From contig NC_092651.1 in assembly GCF_032118995.1 (NCBI RefSeq), positions 18,336,349 to 18,400,348 of the forward strand: DNA of 64,000 nucleotides, in the 5' to 3' direction. The notes beneath the pieces are model-generated. The model ran no database searches, had not been told where the DNA came from, and saw only the letters and a list, made by a program, of their open reading frames with translations. The first letter of the stretch is position 1, and each line of letters begins with the position of its first letter. Made by a program: the position numbers and the translations under genes. Origin of the DNA: Asterias amurensis (taxonomy: Eukaryota > Echinodermata > Asteroidea > Forcipulatida > Asteriidae). Below, piece by piece: positions 41,288-51,241 of this stretch.

Positions 41288-41358
41288 CGGTTACGTCACC
41301 ATGGTCATCCAATCAAATGGAGGCTTCAGTACAACGGTAATACAACTGCGTATAATTC
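41288..41358 (+). promoter_or_regulatory. FREP upstream control module, copy 3 (FREP-B)
   Basis: GGTTACGTCACC (CRE-like), TCCAATCAAATGGAGGCTTC (CCAAT box) and ACAACTGCGTATAATTCC (TATA-like) about 270-330 bp before the FREP-B ATG. Nearly identical to copy 4 at 50118-50188. Confidence 0.6.
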
Positions 41359-41617
41359 CATCATTAACATAATATCCATAAAACAGGCCATATTCTTTAT
41401 TTGAATCAGATGCAGTTTTGCTAGCTGGGCTTCGGTGTCTAGTTCAGTGCGTGAAGGATAGCTTAAAAGAAAACTACTTGCTATTTAAACAACCAACGTG
41501 TCCTCTCCTATCTGTTTATGTCAACATCCAAACGCCATTTTTATGTTTCTCGTTGATGATTATTTCTTTGGATTTATCGACAACTGTTGCCTTTATCGCG
41601 ATCGGTTTCTGTAAAAC

Positions 41618-44600
41618 ATGGGAATCGGCTGGATGTGGAATGTCATCGGTGCAATTTGCCTTGTGACAGGTACGTAGTATGACGTGTTGGTAAAGTAGGT
41701 AGGCCTACATTATTGGAGTTAAAAAAAACATTCGATGCCCGTAGATAGGCAATATTTTATTTCGAATAACTTGTTATAATACTAATCTCATAATTACATT
41801 TCCCAAACAATTTCATTTTCTTTTCAACGCGAAGCCTAAACATTTCACGCCAATGCGTCCGTTAATGGTTTGCAGAGCCGTGATTTGTCGCATGACGGCG
41901 GCGTTAACATTCGCGTTTGGAGGCACAATACGTGAAAATTTATATTTGTAAAGAAAAAGAAAAATTGGTTGGTACTCCTGTTTTTATCAAGGAAAAGTAA
42001 AAAACACCACTCTTTACATTTCGATTTGTCCCTCATTATGGCTCTTTAAAAAGAGTGGTGGTTAGTTCACTCTTTTAGAGGGGTTTCACTCCAGGACAGA
42101 GTAAAAAATCACTCAAAATGCAATCTTCAATCTAATTAGAGGTGGAAGACCACTCGAAAAAGAGTTGTCCATAATATGGCTCTTCAAAGAGTGCCTTTTC
42201 ACTCTTTTGCATTAGAGAGTACAAAAACTTGTGATAGCATCTCCAAATGAGTAGCTTAGTCTCTCTTTTCCTTCGTTTTGTGTTTTGCCCTTGAGTTTAT
42301 ATGCTTCACGTCCACAAGCATGGATAACCCCATTCTTTCGCAAGCGCCGATTCTTTGCTTACGGTAAGCAAAGCCATGAATATTGGCCCTTTTTAGATTG
42401 GCCTACTGTTATGTGCATTGCGGCGAGTAAAAGGGATTGTATCGGTTGGTAATTGGAACCCACTGTTTCTTTCAATATATTGCTGATATCATACAATAAA
42501 ACTAATCTGTGAAAATTATTGCCAAAAATCTGGAGCGGTTATTTCCACGCAGGAAGAATAATCTGCAATTGGAATACACAATCTGAGAAACCTTACTGTC
42601 AGTAACGCTTCGGATTCAAAAAATGACGGATAAGTGGGATTTTTTTCGTAATCGCACCGCAGTAATTCGAAGTGAAACGTTTCTCAACATCCCTGATACA
42701 TAATCCTATGAATTTTGTTATTGTTTTTAATTTCCAGCCGTCGATTTCACCAAACTCTTCCTACCTTAGGACTAATCTTAGGACTTAGGATGAGTCCCAA
42801 CCCTGCACTGTAGCATGCAGACCTTAAAATTAATCCAAAGTTAGGACGAGTTACTCGTCCTATCTCGAGATAAGATGAGTCTTAATTCTTTGTGAAATCG
42901 GCCGCAGAGTCATTAAACGTGCACTGGACACTATTGGTCATTACCCATTAGCATACAAACCTACTTGGTAACGAGTAATGGATCGGAGAGCTGTTGATAG
43001 CATAAAACATTGTGAGAAACGGCTTTCTTTGAGGCAATTAAATGTATTTTTTTGAGAAATAAGTAATTTCTCACTTAGAAAACCTACCTCGGCTGAAAAA
43101 GCACACTTAGTATTGCAACAAAGGTGTTTTCTCTCATTATTCTCTTGCAAATCTCGATGACCAATAATGGGGCCCTAATTTTCACAGGTGTGTATAACAT
43201 ACACCAGGTTAAATTTGACAATTACAAAACGTGCCCAGTGCCTTTAATTCCAGTTATCGTGGCGTACATAACCGGTACCGTCGCTGCCCGAGCCAGCAAT
43301 GAAATTTCACATTTAATTTTGTGACTTCGGGGAGTCGGGAATATTTGCATAAATCGGCATCATAGTACTTATATAAGTCTCGGTGTCCCTTCAAGGCCAC
43401 CATGTACAAAATTCCCGAATTAGTTCAAAGGAGTAAATTCCGGCTGTTATTTCATTGGTTAACAGTGACTTTGGTGTCTGCTCGTATGTGTGTTCTGGGC
43501 ACGGAACCAGATGAATCTTTTGGCGGCAGAGTTCGGTTCGTTCTCCCGCCTGGTGATCCGTGTTCCTGCACAGAACTCATGCTGGGTGGACACAACTCTC
43601 ATTATGCGCCGCCCAGAAAGGACAAACCTGTCTACATCGACAACTTACCAATGAACGCTGAAGGACTCCGTAGATCACAAGGATGCCCAGAAGAAAGCAC
43701 GCAAAGAGAATCGACGCAAATGTCAACATCTGAGGGTATGTCATATGATAAATTCTAATGAATATAATGTTATATGTTCATAATACGGAGCTTTTTCACA
43801 TCCCTATGGGCGTATCAAAGTGCTCAATGTTTTCCTTCATAGTTTTGCAGTATGCGATCTTTTCCTTATGGCACCATGTAATGGTTTTACAAGGTGCTGT
43901 GTGGTGCAATATGCTGCCGATCAAACCATGCAGGAACACCGGAGTGAACCCCTCCTCTTTCCAATAAATGCACAAGGTTCTGTTAAGCGCATTTACAACA
44001 CACAGGACCTACGGCTTTACGTCCCATCCGAAGAACGCATCAATACTGGTTAAGTGTCTTGACTGAGACTCGAACCCACACTGATGATCAGAAACACAAG
44101 AGCCAAGTTGGATCCGGTGCTTGTATTCGCTCGCCCACGACAAAAGAAACAAAACTGGAAAGGAAAATGCATGATCGTAAATTACTGTTTGAAAAAATAC
44201 TCATGTGCAATAGAACATAAGTGGCCCTGTTGACCACAGTGTTGTAGGCAGTGTACACGTTTGGTAATTACTCAAAATAATTATTAGCATAAAACCTCAC
44301 TTGGTAACGAGTAATGGGGAGTTGTTGATAAAACATTGTGAAAAACGGCTCCCTCTCAAGTGATGTAGTTTTCGAGAAAGAAGTAATTTTCCACGAACTT
44401 GATTTCGAGACCTCAGATTTAGAATTTATGGTCTTGAAATCAGACATCTGAAAGCGCTCAAATTCGTATGACAATGGTGTTTTTTCTTTTATTATTATCT
44501 CGCAACTTCGACGACCAATTGGGCCCTTGATATAGTACATGCACCGCTGCAGTTAGTTGCCTCCAAGAGTCCAAGTATAATACTGTAAGAGTTTGCGGTA

Positions 44601-47108
44601 ACACCATGTAATAATTATCTCTAAAATGAGTTTGGGTGGTTCTGAAAAGAACCGTTGGATTAAGTATAATACTGTTAAAGTTGCTTCGCGTGACAACGCC
44701 CCTATAGGCAACATTTTAGCATTTCAAACTCGAGCTGAAAAAACAATCCCATTACCCTGCTGTAGAGAAAGGCCTCACAGTTTTAGAAGTAGAATTTCAA
44801 ACCGTATTATTTGTTATCTTTATAGCGGAGACATCCGATTTGCCAACCACCAGGGAAACTCTAGCACCGGTAGTGTATAGAGACTGCCAGGATGCTTTTA
44901 ATAAGGGTCAGACAACCAGCGGAGTATACACCATCGAACCGTACGGGGTCGAATTCGATGCATATTGCGATATGGCAACAGAAAAGGGGTACATTGTAAG
45001 TGTTTTACAATGTGACTTATATTTTAAACGGTATCAATTCATTCGATGGTAGGCCTTCACGTCTTATTTTACATGTTTTTTTTTTCAGGAACTCGGCTCG
45101 AACACTACAGCAAATTTTGGCATGTTTTTACAAAAAACTTTCATTAAAAGTTATTTGTGTAGTTATCATTGACATCAAGTTACAACAGGGACAATTTCAC
45201 AAATTTTACAGTTTTTTTAGTTTTCGCGAACAACCACTTTTCGAGTTGCCATTAATTTGTTGTTACATTGGCGCGGATACGGTGCCAAGTTCGAGTTCTC
45301 TGGGGTTGGAATTTCAGGGGAAGGGAGTTTCGTTTATTAAACTTCATAAAAATTAAATCATGTTTGCATGATTGACGATCTCTATACTTTCACGGATGTT
45401 AAGCAGTCAAGTGTAATGGCAAACAGTCTCCGAAACTATGAATTCAAAGATATTTTGACTTCAAAAAAGTGTTACTCCAAATATGAACCAATTGCTGCAG
45501 GGGTAAAATTGCCTCCTCGTGAAAGCGGTAACGATAATAGTGATCCAAAGATGAAGAAACGTGCCGTTACTTCTGTTTTCAATGACTCGATGATGCCTTC
45601 TTTAATTCCTCATGCTTACAGTAGCAAAAATAATATGGAAAACATTAATTGCCGATCAAAGTATCAAGTGACTTAAAATCGTCCTTGCACCAGGTCAGAG
45701 AAAAGGATACACTAGAAAAGCATATCATTTTTGTATGCCCAAATAAATATTTAGAATTCCCTGCCATGAATGAACTGAATAGTGAAATTTCTTCGTTTCC
45801 ACGTTCTTACAGGTGATTCAAAAACGCTTCGATGGATCTGTAGACTTTAAGAAGAACTGGGCCGATTACAAAAACGGTTTTGGAGACCTAAATGGAGAGT
45901 TCTGGCTGGGGAACGAGAAGCTCCATCAGATAACGTCCCAGAGTCCGAAGTATGAACTGTTGGTGACTCTGACTGCATTCGACGGCTCTGATGCTCAAGC
46001 TAGGTACAATGACTTCAGCGTCAAAGGCGACGAGGATAACTATGAGATAAACACTGGTATTTTTGACATCCCAGAAAACACCGTCAGCGCTGGTAAGGCA
46101 AACCGCACCGATTGCCGGTGTCGCAGCGACAACCGTCCGCCGGAGATTCTGTGCCCCCCCCCCCTCCTTATGGAAAATAAACGTGGGCTGAATAAGGATG
46201 TTCCAAAAGAGGGCGCTATCAGAAGTATAGTTTGTACACAGTTCGCCGTATGGGGGGTAGAATCTCCGGAGGACAGAATCTCCTGTCATATCGGATTCTT
46301 GTTTCCTTATAATGCCAAATTCAGTGTTATTATGCTCCCAATTCCCCAAAGATAGGGTCTTTATGCAAGTTAAGAGTACAAGGTCTCTAACCTCCCGTTT
46401 AAAACTGTGTATACAAATGTTGATAATTTAACAATCTTTCAGAGCAAAACTTTTAATACTGTGCCATGGAATAATAAGAACAATGTACATTCCAAGAATA
46501 AATGTTTGCGTCGGTCAAAAGGTAAAACTCAATTTCCTTTTTGATTGAATATCAACGCTTCTTAGATAGGCCTATACCCATATCTTTTAGGCCAATTCTC
46601 TCTTTTAAACTAGACATGTCATGGACTGAATAAGAAAGAAATTATTTGATAACGAAACTTGTCAGTATGTCACTCTGAATTGCGATGAACTCACATCATT
46701 TTGTAAACATTTTCAAAGTTACTTAAACCCTTGGAGACTGCCAATTCTAAAGTTGTGTACACAAAGGAGCAACGCACATTTCCCCGAGAAGTAAAGGCCT
46801 ATAATAGCATTGTGTCCCGTCCAGTCTCCCCCAATCTGAAAAAAAAGTTTCTTTAACTTTCTTCTGAAGGTAACGGTTTGGAATCGAAACAGTTCTCAAC
46901 GTTTGACCACGACCACGACGACGATGAAAAGAATTGTGCCGAGTTGCTGAGTGGCGGTTGGTGGGTTTCTCATTGCTCGGACGCACCGACTAATCTAAAT
47001 GGCGTGTACTCTGACACCCACGTGGGAATATACTGGTCACCATGGAAGGGTAGCGACGTATCCTTAATAGCAACTGAAATGAAGATAAGATGTTTTGAAG
47101 GTTGTTAA
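41618..47108 (+). CDS. FREP-B: secreted fibrinogen-related protein, complete
   Basis: Exons 41618-41669, 43466-43735, 44826-44995, 45813-46092, 46870-47108 (TAA); same phases as FREP-A. 336 residues: signal peptide 1-23 (MGIGWMWNVIG..., cut after VSA), the same unrecognised Cys-containing segment with one extra His, and a fibrinogen domain from about residue 127. Landmarks: RDCQDAF, AYCDM, FDGSVDFKKNW, EFWLGNEKLHQ, STFDHDHDDDEKNC, GGWWVSHC, TEMKIRCFEGC. Compared with FREP-A, exon 5 has two whole-codon deletions in the loops (SDAPTN against SDSYTPSN; THVGIYW against TPNIAGYLGIYW) and nearly only amino-acid-changing substitutions. An in-frame ATG at 43402 opens a second possible N terminus directly joined to exon 2. 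Ligand unknown; tandem paralogue of FREP-A. Confidence 0.88.
41998..42222 (-). mobile_element. MITE family T5
   Basis: ACACCACTCTTTACATTTCG, GAGGGGTTTCACTCCAGGAC and GGTGGAAGACCACTCGAAAA match 24303-24552 in reverse. In FREP-B intron 1. Confidence 0.75.
42335..42393. mobile_element. MITE family T7 fragment
   Basis: CGCAAGCGCCGATTCTTTGC and TTACGGTAAGCAAAGCCATG match the right end of 19313-19522. Confidence 0.65.
42736..42905 (-). mobile_element. MITE family T6
   Basis: CGTCGATTTCACCAAACTCT to TTTGTGAAATCGGCCGCAG; reverse complement of the 18858-19024 copy with few differences. Confidence 0.85.
42917..43243 (+). mobile_element. MITE family T1, diverged
   Basis: GCACTGGACACTATTGGTC after TTAA (42913-42916), GTGCCCAGTGCCT before TTAA (43244-43247). 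In FREP-B intron 1. Confidence 0.8.
43343..43404 (+). promoter_or_regulatory. Possible alternative FREP-B promoter and start
   Basis: Octamer ATTTGCAT (43343-43350), TATATAAG (43370-43377) and an ATG with the context GGCCACCATG (43402), open without a break into exon 2. The extra 21 residues (MYKIPELVQRSKFR then LLFHWLT) make a signal-peptide-like start. The TATA-to-ATG distance leaves almost no 5' leader, which argues against it. Confidence 0.3.
43885..44140 (-). mobile_element. tRNA(Leu/Ser)-like SINE, antisense
   Basis: Reverse of 33421-33700: tail TTACAAGGTGCTGTGTGGTG, body CTACGGCTTTACGTCCCATC, reverse B box GAGACTCGAACCCACACTG. In FREP-B intron 2. Confidence 0.65.
44246..44522 (+). mobile_element. 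MITE family T1, right end missing
   Basis: AGGCAGTGTACACGTTTGG through CGACCAATTGGGCCC; the right third is absent. In FREP-B intron 2. Confidence 0.75.
46137..46272. mobile_element. CCGGAG-ended short element, single copy, FREP-B intron 4
   Basis: GCCGGAGATTCTGTGCCCC and GGGGGGTAGAATCTCCGGAGG are inverted ends. Tandemly doubled in FREP-A (37157-37457). Confidence 0.7.
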
Positions 47109-48152
47109 GAATGTCTTGAATTTAACTTATTGTGAATTTGAGTTGAATACTCCACTGGCCCTCTGTGACGCCACGAGTCAGCCTTTAAGCCTGCTTGGTT
47201 GTACGGCAAAAAAACTAAATTACTTATTGTTTAGGACAATATCATTACATATAAGTTTAATTGTTTCAATATTTTCGTGTGGGGATTCTACAAATAGTTG
47301 CGAGCAAATTAAGAGTAATTCGATATTTAGAGTAAAAACTTATAATTTGAGAACAATTTCAATGATTTGGTTTTATTGAAATTGCGACACTTGATAGATA
47401 ACCTTGAGGTAATTGTCTGATATCCAGATACATTCTGATGTCACACTTTCGTGCATAATTGCGTTGAGCCATAGTTCATAATCACCTTTGACCTCGCATT
47501 CGTTTCACATAAAAATTCGCAATCAAATCCTATACGTACATGAACATGTATACATGTACATACAGCGGCGTAACTAGGTTATTTTTTTTAGGGGGCACAA
47601 GGGGGGGGGGCACATTTTTTTAGGGGCATTTCAAAACAAGGGCGGATTGAGACCAACATTTTACTGGGGTCAAACTTTGTCAAAGATGGAGCATGCGAGC
47701 GCGGAGCGCAAAGCCTTTACGGCGTGGAATCCGGGGCCCGCTTAAGGGGCCCGAAATTGTTTGCATTCTAGATATTCTGTGGTGCAATCTAAGGCCATGA
47801 ACAGGCTAGGAGGTGATGAAGGAAATAGAACAAAAATCCTTCAAAATTTGAGCTATAGAATGTGGGCCTTTTAGATTTTGGTCAATACTTGATCTTAAAG
47901 TTCACGATGTGCTACGTTTTTGCAAAACAAATTCGATAGTGCTTACATTTTTTTTCAAGCATCTTGAAAATCGCAAACCGAAATTTAGTTTTAGATGCCG
48001 TCAGTTCACCAGTAACGCGTTTAAAGCATTGATAACTTTAACTTAAAATCTTGTAAACTTTTAATGTAGTAAATTAACTATCCTTGCTATGTAAGAAGCT
48101 CTCTGAGTTTGCACATATATATATGATGTAGGATTTCGTTTTTATGTGTTAA
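47109..48152. other. FREP-B 3' flank
   Basis: Counterpart of 38315-39319, more diverged than the DNA further downstream. Includes GCAGCGGCGTAACTAGG with G-runs at 47565-47610. No gene. Confidence 0.45.
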
Positions 48153-48510
48153 AGACAGTGGACACTATTGGTAATTGTCAAAGACTAGTCTTCACAGTTA
48201 GTGTATCTCAACATATGCATAAAATAACAAACCTGTGAACATTTGAGCTCAATCGGTCGTCGAATTTGCGAGATAATAATGAAAGAAAAAACACCCTTGT
48301 CACACTGAGTGTGCTTTCAGATGCTTGATTTCGAGACCTCAAATTCTAAATCTGAGGTCTCGAAATCAAACTCGTGGAAAATTACTTCTTTCTCGAAAAC
48401 TACGTCACTTCAGAGGAAGTTTCTCACAATGTTTTATACCATCAACATCTCCCCATTACTTGTAATCAAGAAAGGTTTTGTGGTGATAATTAATTGAGTG
48501 TCCACTGCCT
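48153..48510 (-). mobile_element. MITE family T1, unit-2 copy
   Basis: Duplicate of 39320-39679 with a short internal difference at the AGAGGAAG(CTG)TTTC stretch; TTAA at 48511-48514. Confidence 0.9.
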
Positions 48511-49202
48511 TTAAATAATATTGGTTTAAAAGGAAATATGTTATTGATTCCCGGACAGAATTGATCCGGTTGCCGTGTCCCAGTGACCCGGGCTGACCAC
48601 TTCTGGGTCAGGCTAACTATGAAAGTGTTTCTTTTAATGAGATTTTAACGGGGTTCTGCGTTAATTTGACCTATGTCTGGATCACAATGACACAGAAATG
48701 GGTCAGACCCCACGGGACCCGGCACTGCGAATGATTCACATAGAATAAACGCGCTTTAAAGGGGCACGCATGTACGAACGTATATATCTATAATAAAAAC
48801 ATGAAATGCAATTTAATTGCACCACATTTGTCACTGTTGTATATACAATAATTATATCAAATCTTAATAGTATCAAATTTTTTAGCCTTCGAGAAAGACT
48901 CTGTTTTGGTCGATACGTCTGGCCATTTTCTATGTTTTGCATTCATATCGCAACTGATCGTTTTGGTTGGTTTAAGCAGTTTGCAACAGCTTATTTATAT
49001 TTTCTAATATCGTATTAACTTATAAATGTTTAATTTCTGTGTGTGATTGTTATTAATATTTCACGTTTTTTTTCGAAGGAATTTGACATTAATGATGACG
49101 TCATTGAATCTAAACATCGAGTTTTTAGTGTTGACTTTGTCACAGAAAAGTGACATTGACCATTCCAGGGTAGTTCCAGGTAGACAAGACTCTACGTGGC
49201 CA

Positions 49203-49386
49203 AATTTCATAAAGCCTGCAAACACAAAACCTTGCTAAGCTCAAAAACAGTTGCTTAGCAAAAAAATAGGTTACCAGCCAAACACCAAACAGTCACCATT
49301 GCTGCAACCGATGCCCCGGTCATGTTTTGTTCAGCCAAGAAATTTGTTAAGCAGAATTTTCTGCTAAACAGCTTTATGAAATTGGT
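49203..49386. mobile_element. MITE family T8, unit-2 copy
   Basis: Duplicate of 40372-40557, practically identical. Confidence 0.75.
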
Positions 49387-49539
49387 TGCCTAGTAACATC
49401 AAGGATGTTCATGTTAAAAAAAACATCTATGTAAAAAAAAACAGTTTATGAGCCTCATCTTTGAATTAAACTATATGAATAATAAAGTGCAGTGTGCAGT
49501 TTCTGTGAAAAATATAAGGGTATCAAAGATCAATTCAGT

Positions 49540-49917
49540 TGCACTATTGGTATGTTACTCAAAATAATTTTGTATCACAAAAACCTTTCTTGGTTACGAG
49601 TAATGGGGAGAGGTTGATAGTATAAAACATTGTGAGAAACAGCTCCCTCTGCAGTGACGTAGTTTTCGAGAAAGAAGTCATTTTCCACGATTTTGATTTC
49701 GAGCCCTCGGATTTAGAATTTTAGGTCTCGAAATCAAGCATCTGAAATACTACTTCGTGTGACCATGGTGCGACACCTATGTTTTTCTTTCATTAATATC
49801 TCGCAACTTTGACGACCGATTGAGATCAAATTTCCACAGGCTTGTTATTTTATGCATATGTTGAGATACACCAATTATTTTGAGTTATTAGCAATAGCCC
49901 TAGTGCCCACTGTTGCC
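49540..49917 (+). mobile_element. MITE family T1, degraded, unit-2 copy
   Basis: Duplicate of 40710-41085, same worn ends. Confidence 0.75.
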
Positions 49918-50117
49918 TTTAGCGAAATCAAAAACCTTGATTTTAAAGACAGCCTTTCCCCATCAATTGAAGGTAGCGTGAGGAAGATTAGAGAATCGTA
50001 CAACTGTACCGTTCCATTTGGAAGGTCTCTCGGCAAATATCGACTTTTGACAAAGATCTCAAATCAACGTGTCGTTTGCATTTGAAAGCCTCGTGCAGAA
50101 AATTGGGTTAAGTACCC

Positions 50118-50188
50118 GGTTACGTCACCATGGTCATCCAATCAAATGGAGGCTTCAGTACAACGGTAATACAACTGCGTATAATTCC
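50118..50188 (+). promoter_or_regulatory. FREP upstream control module, copy 4 (FREP-C side)
   Basis: GGTTACGTCACC, TCCAATCAAATGGAGGCTTC and ACAACTGCGTATAATTCC as in copy 3. The exon 1 it should drive is absent: similarity ends at 50427. Confidence 0.55.
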
Positions 50189-50639
50189 ATCATTTACATA
50201 ATATCCATAAAACAGGCCATATTTTTTATTTGACTCAAATGCAGTTTCGCTATCTGGGCTTCTGTGTCTAGTTCAGTGCGTGAAGGATAGCTTAAAAGAA
50301 CAATACTTGCTATTTAAACAACCAACGTGTCCTCTCCTATTTGTTTATGTCACCATCCAAACGCCATTTTTATGTTTCTCGTTGATGATTATTTCTTTGG
50401 ATTTATCGACAACTGTTGCCTTTATCTTGTCCTTTAGAGCTAAATACACCCATTAGAGGCTAAATGATGATGATATACGTATCGTAAATTTTCCTGCAGC
50501 GACAACTTCTCTACTTGGATATATATAGGCTGGTCCGCGGCTCATGGGTAATTTGTTTTTTTTCGAGGCCATCACTAATTGTTCTCAGTGACGGCTCGTT
50601 TAGCATGTTTGGAAAATGTCGGCCGGTCGTAATCGAACC

Positions 50640-51201
50640 TAAAGCAATTATCAACATAAAAAAAACTTACTTGGTAACGAGCAATGGAGATATGTGGATA
50701 GTATATAAAACGAAGTGATAAACGGCTCCCTCTACTAAAGTAACGTAGTTTTTGAGAAAGAGTTAATTTCTCATTCAAAATAATTACAAAAGACTTCAGC
50801 CGAAACATTTTAGCATCTGAAAGCACACAAAGTAACGCAAAAACGTTTTTTTTTTTCAGTATTCCAGTCTCGCAAATTTGATGACCAATTGAGCCCAAAT
50901 TTTCACAGTTGTTCACTGTACAAAAAAATCCGTAAAATGTACGGTGCTTTACCTGGCAGCTACAGGGTGCCAGGTAAGTAAGGTGCAATCAATTTCACAG
51001 TGGAAGCTTTGTAAATATTGTGCCTTGAAGGGGTTGTTTGCAAAACTTTCACATCGAAGTTTTCTGCACTTTACCTGGCACCCTAACTGCCAGGTAAGTA
51101 AAGCACCGTAAATTTTACGGATTTTTGTTTACAGTATATTTTATGCATAGTGTTTGGATACACCAGGTGAGAATACTGGTCTTTACCAGTGTCCAGTGCC
51201 T
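50640..51201 (+). mobile_element. MITE family T1 interrupted by a foldback element
   Basis: Left part with CTTACTTGGTAACGAGCAAT and CGGCTCCCTC, right part with GGATACACCAGGTGAGAATA and GTCCAGTGCCT before TTAA (51202-51205). Insert at 50915-51135. Confidence 0.75.
50915..51135. mobile_element. Foldback MITE (CCTGGCA arms), nested
   Basis: ACTGTACAAAAAAATCCGTA with CGGTGCTTTACCTGGCAG at the left mirrors TGCCAGGTAAGTAAAGCACCG and TACGGATTTTTGTTTACAGT at the right, arms about 65 bp. Each arm itself contains CCTGGCA...TGCCAGG hairpins. 107 bp before the FREP-C exon. Confidence 0.75.
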
Positions 51202-51241
51202 TTAATTATCAAATAGTTATCTTCGTTTCAACATTCCGTAG

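Larger units (their letters stand above)
34703..43440 (+). repeat. Tandem segmental duplication, unit 1
   Basis: FREP-A exons 2-5, the intergenic DNA and the FREP-B upstream region/exon 1 form one unit repeated downstream (unit 2, 43455-50427). Offsets are about 8.74 kb at exon 2, 8.98 kb at exon 4 and 8.83 kb in the intergenic part; differences are mainly MITE insertions and tandem-copy changes. Confidence 0.9.
43455..50427 (+). repeat. Tandem segmental duplication, unit 2
   Basis: Matches unit 1 up to TGTTGCCTTTATC at 50427, where similarity stops 18 bp before the position of the exon-1 ATG. The stretch 48511-49520 is almost identical to 39680-40690 (about four differences in 1 kb by eye). 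Confidence 0.9.

Noticed and set aside
46138-46355. Read-through of FREP-B exon 4
   Set aside because: FREP-A, B and C all share the GTAAGG/GTAATG donor and join exon 5 in phase; the read-through runs into the CCGGAG element.
50440-50540. Possible replacement exon 3 for FREP-C (CAG followed by CGACAACTTCTC)
   Set aside because: No DCQDAF/YCDM similarity and the frame stops early; it would not complete the fibrinogen domain.
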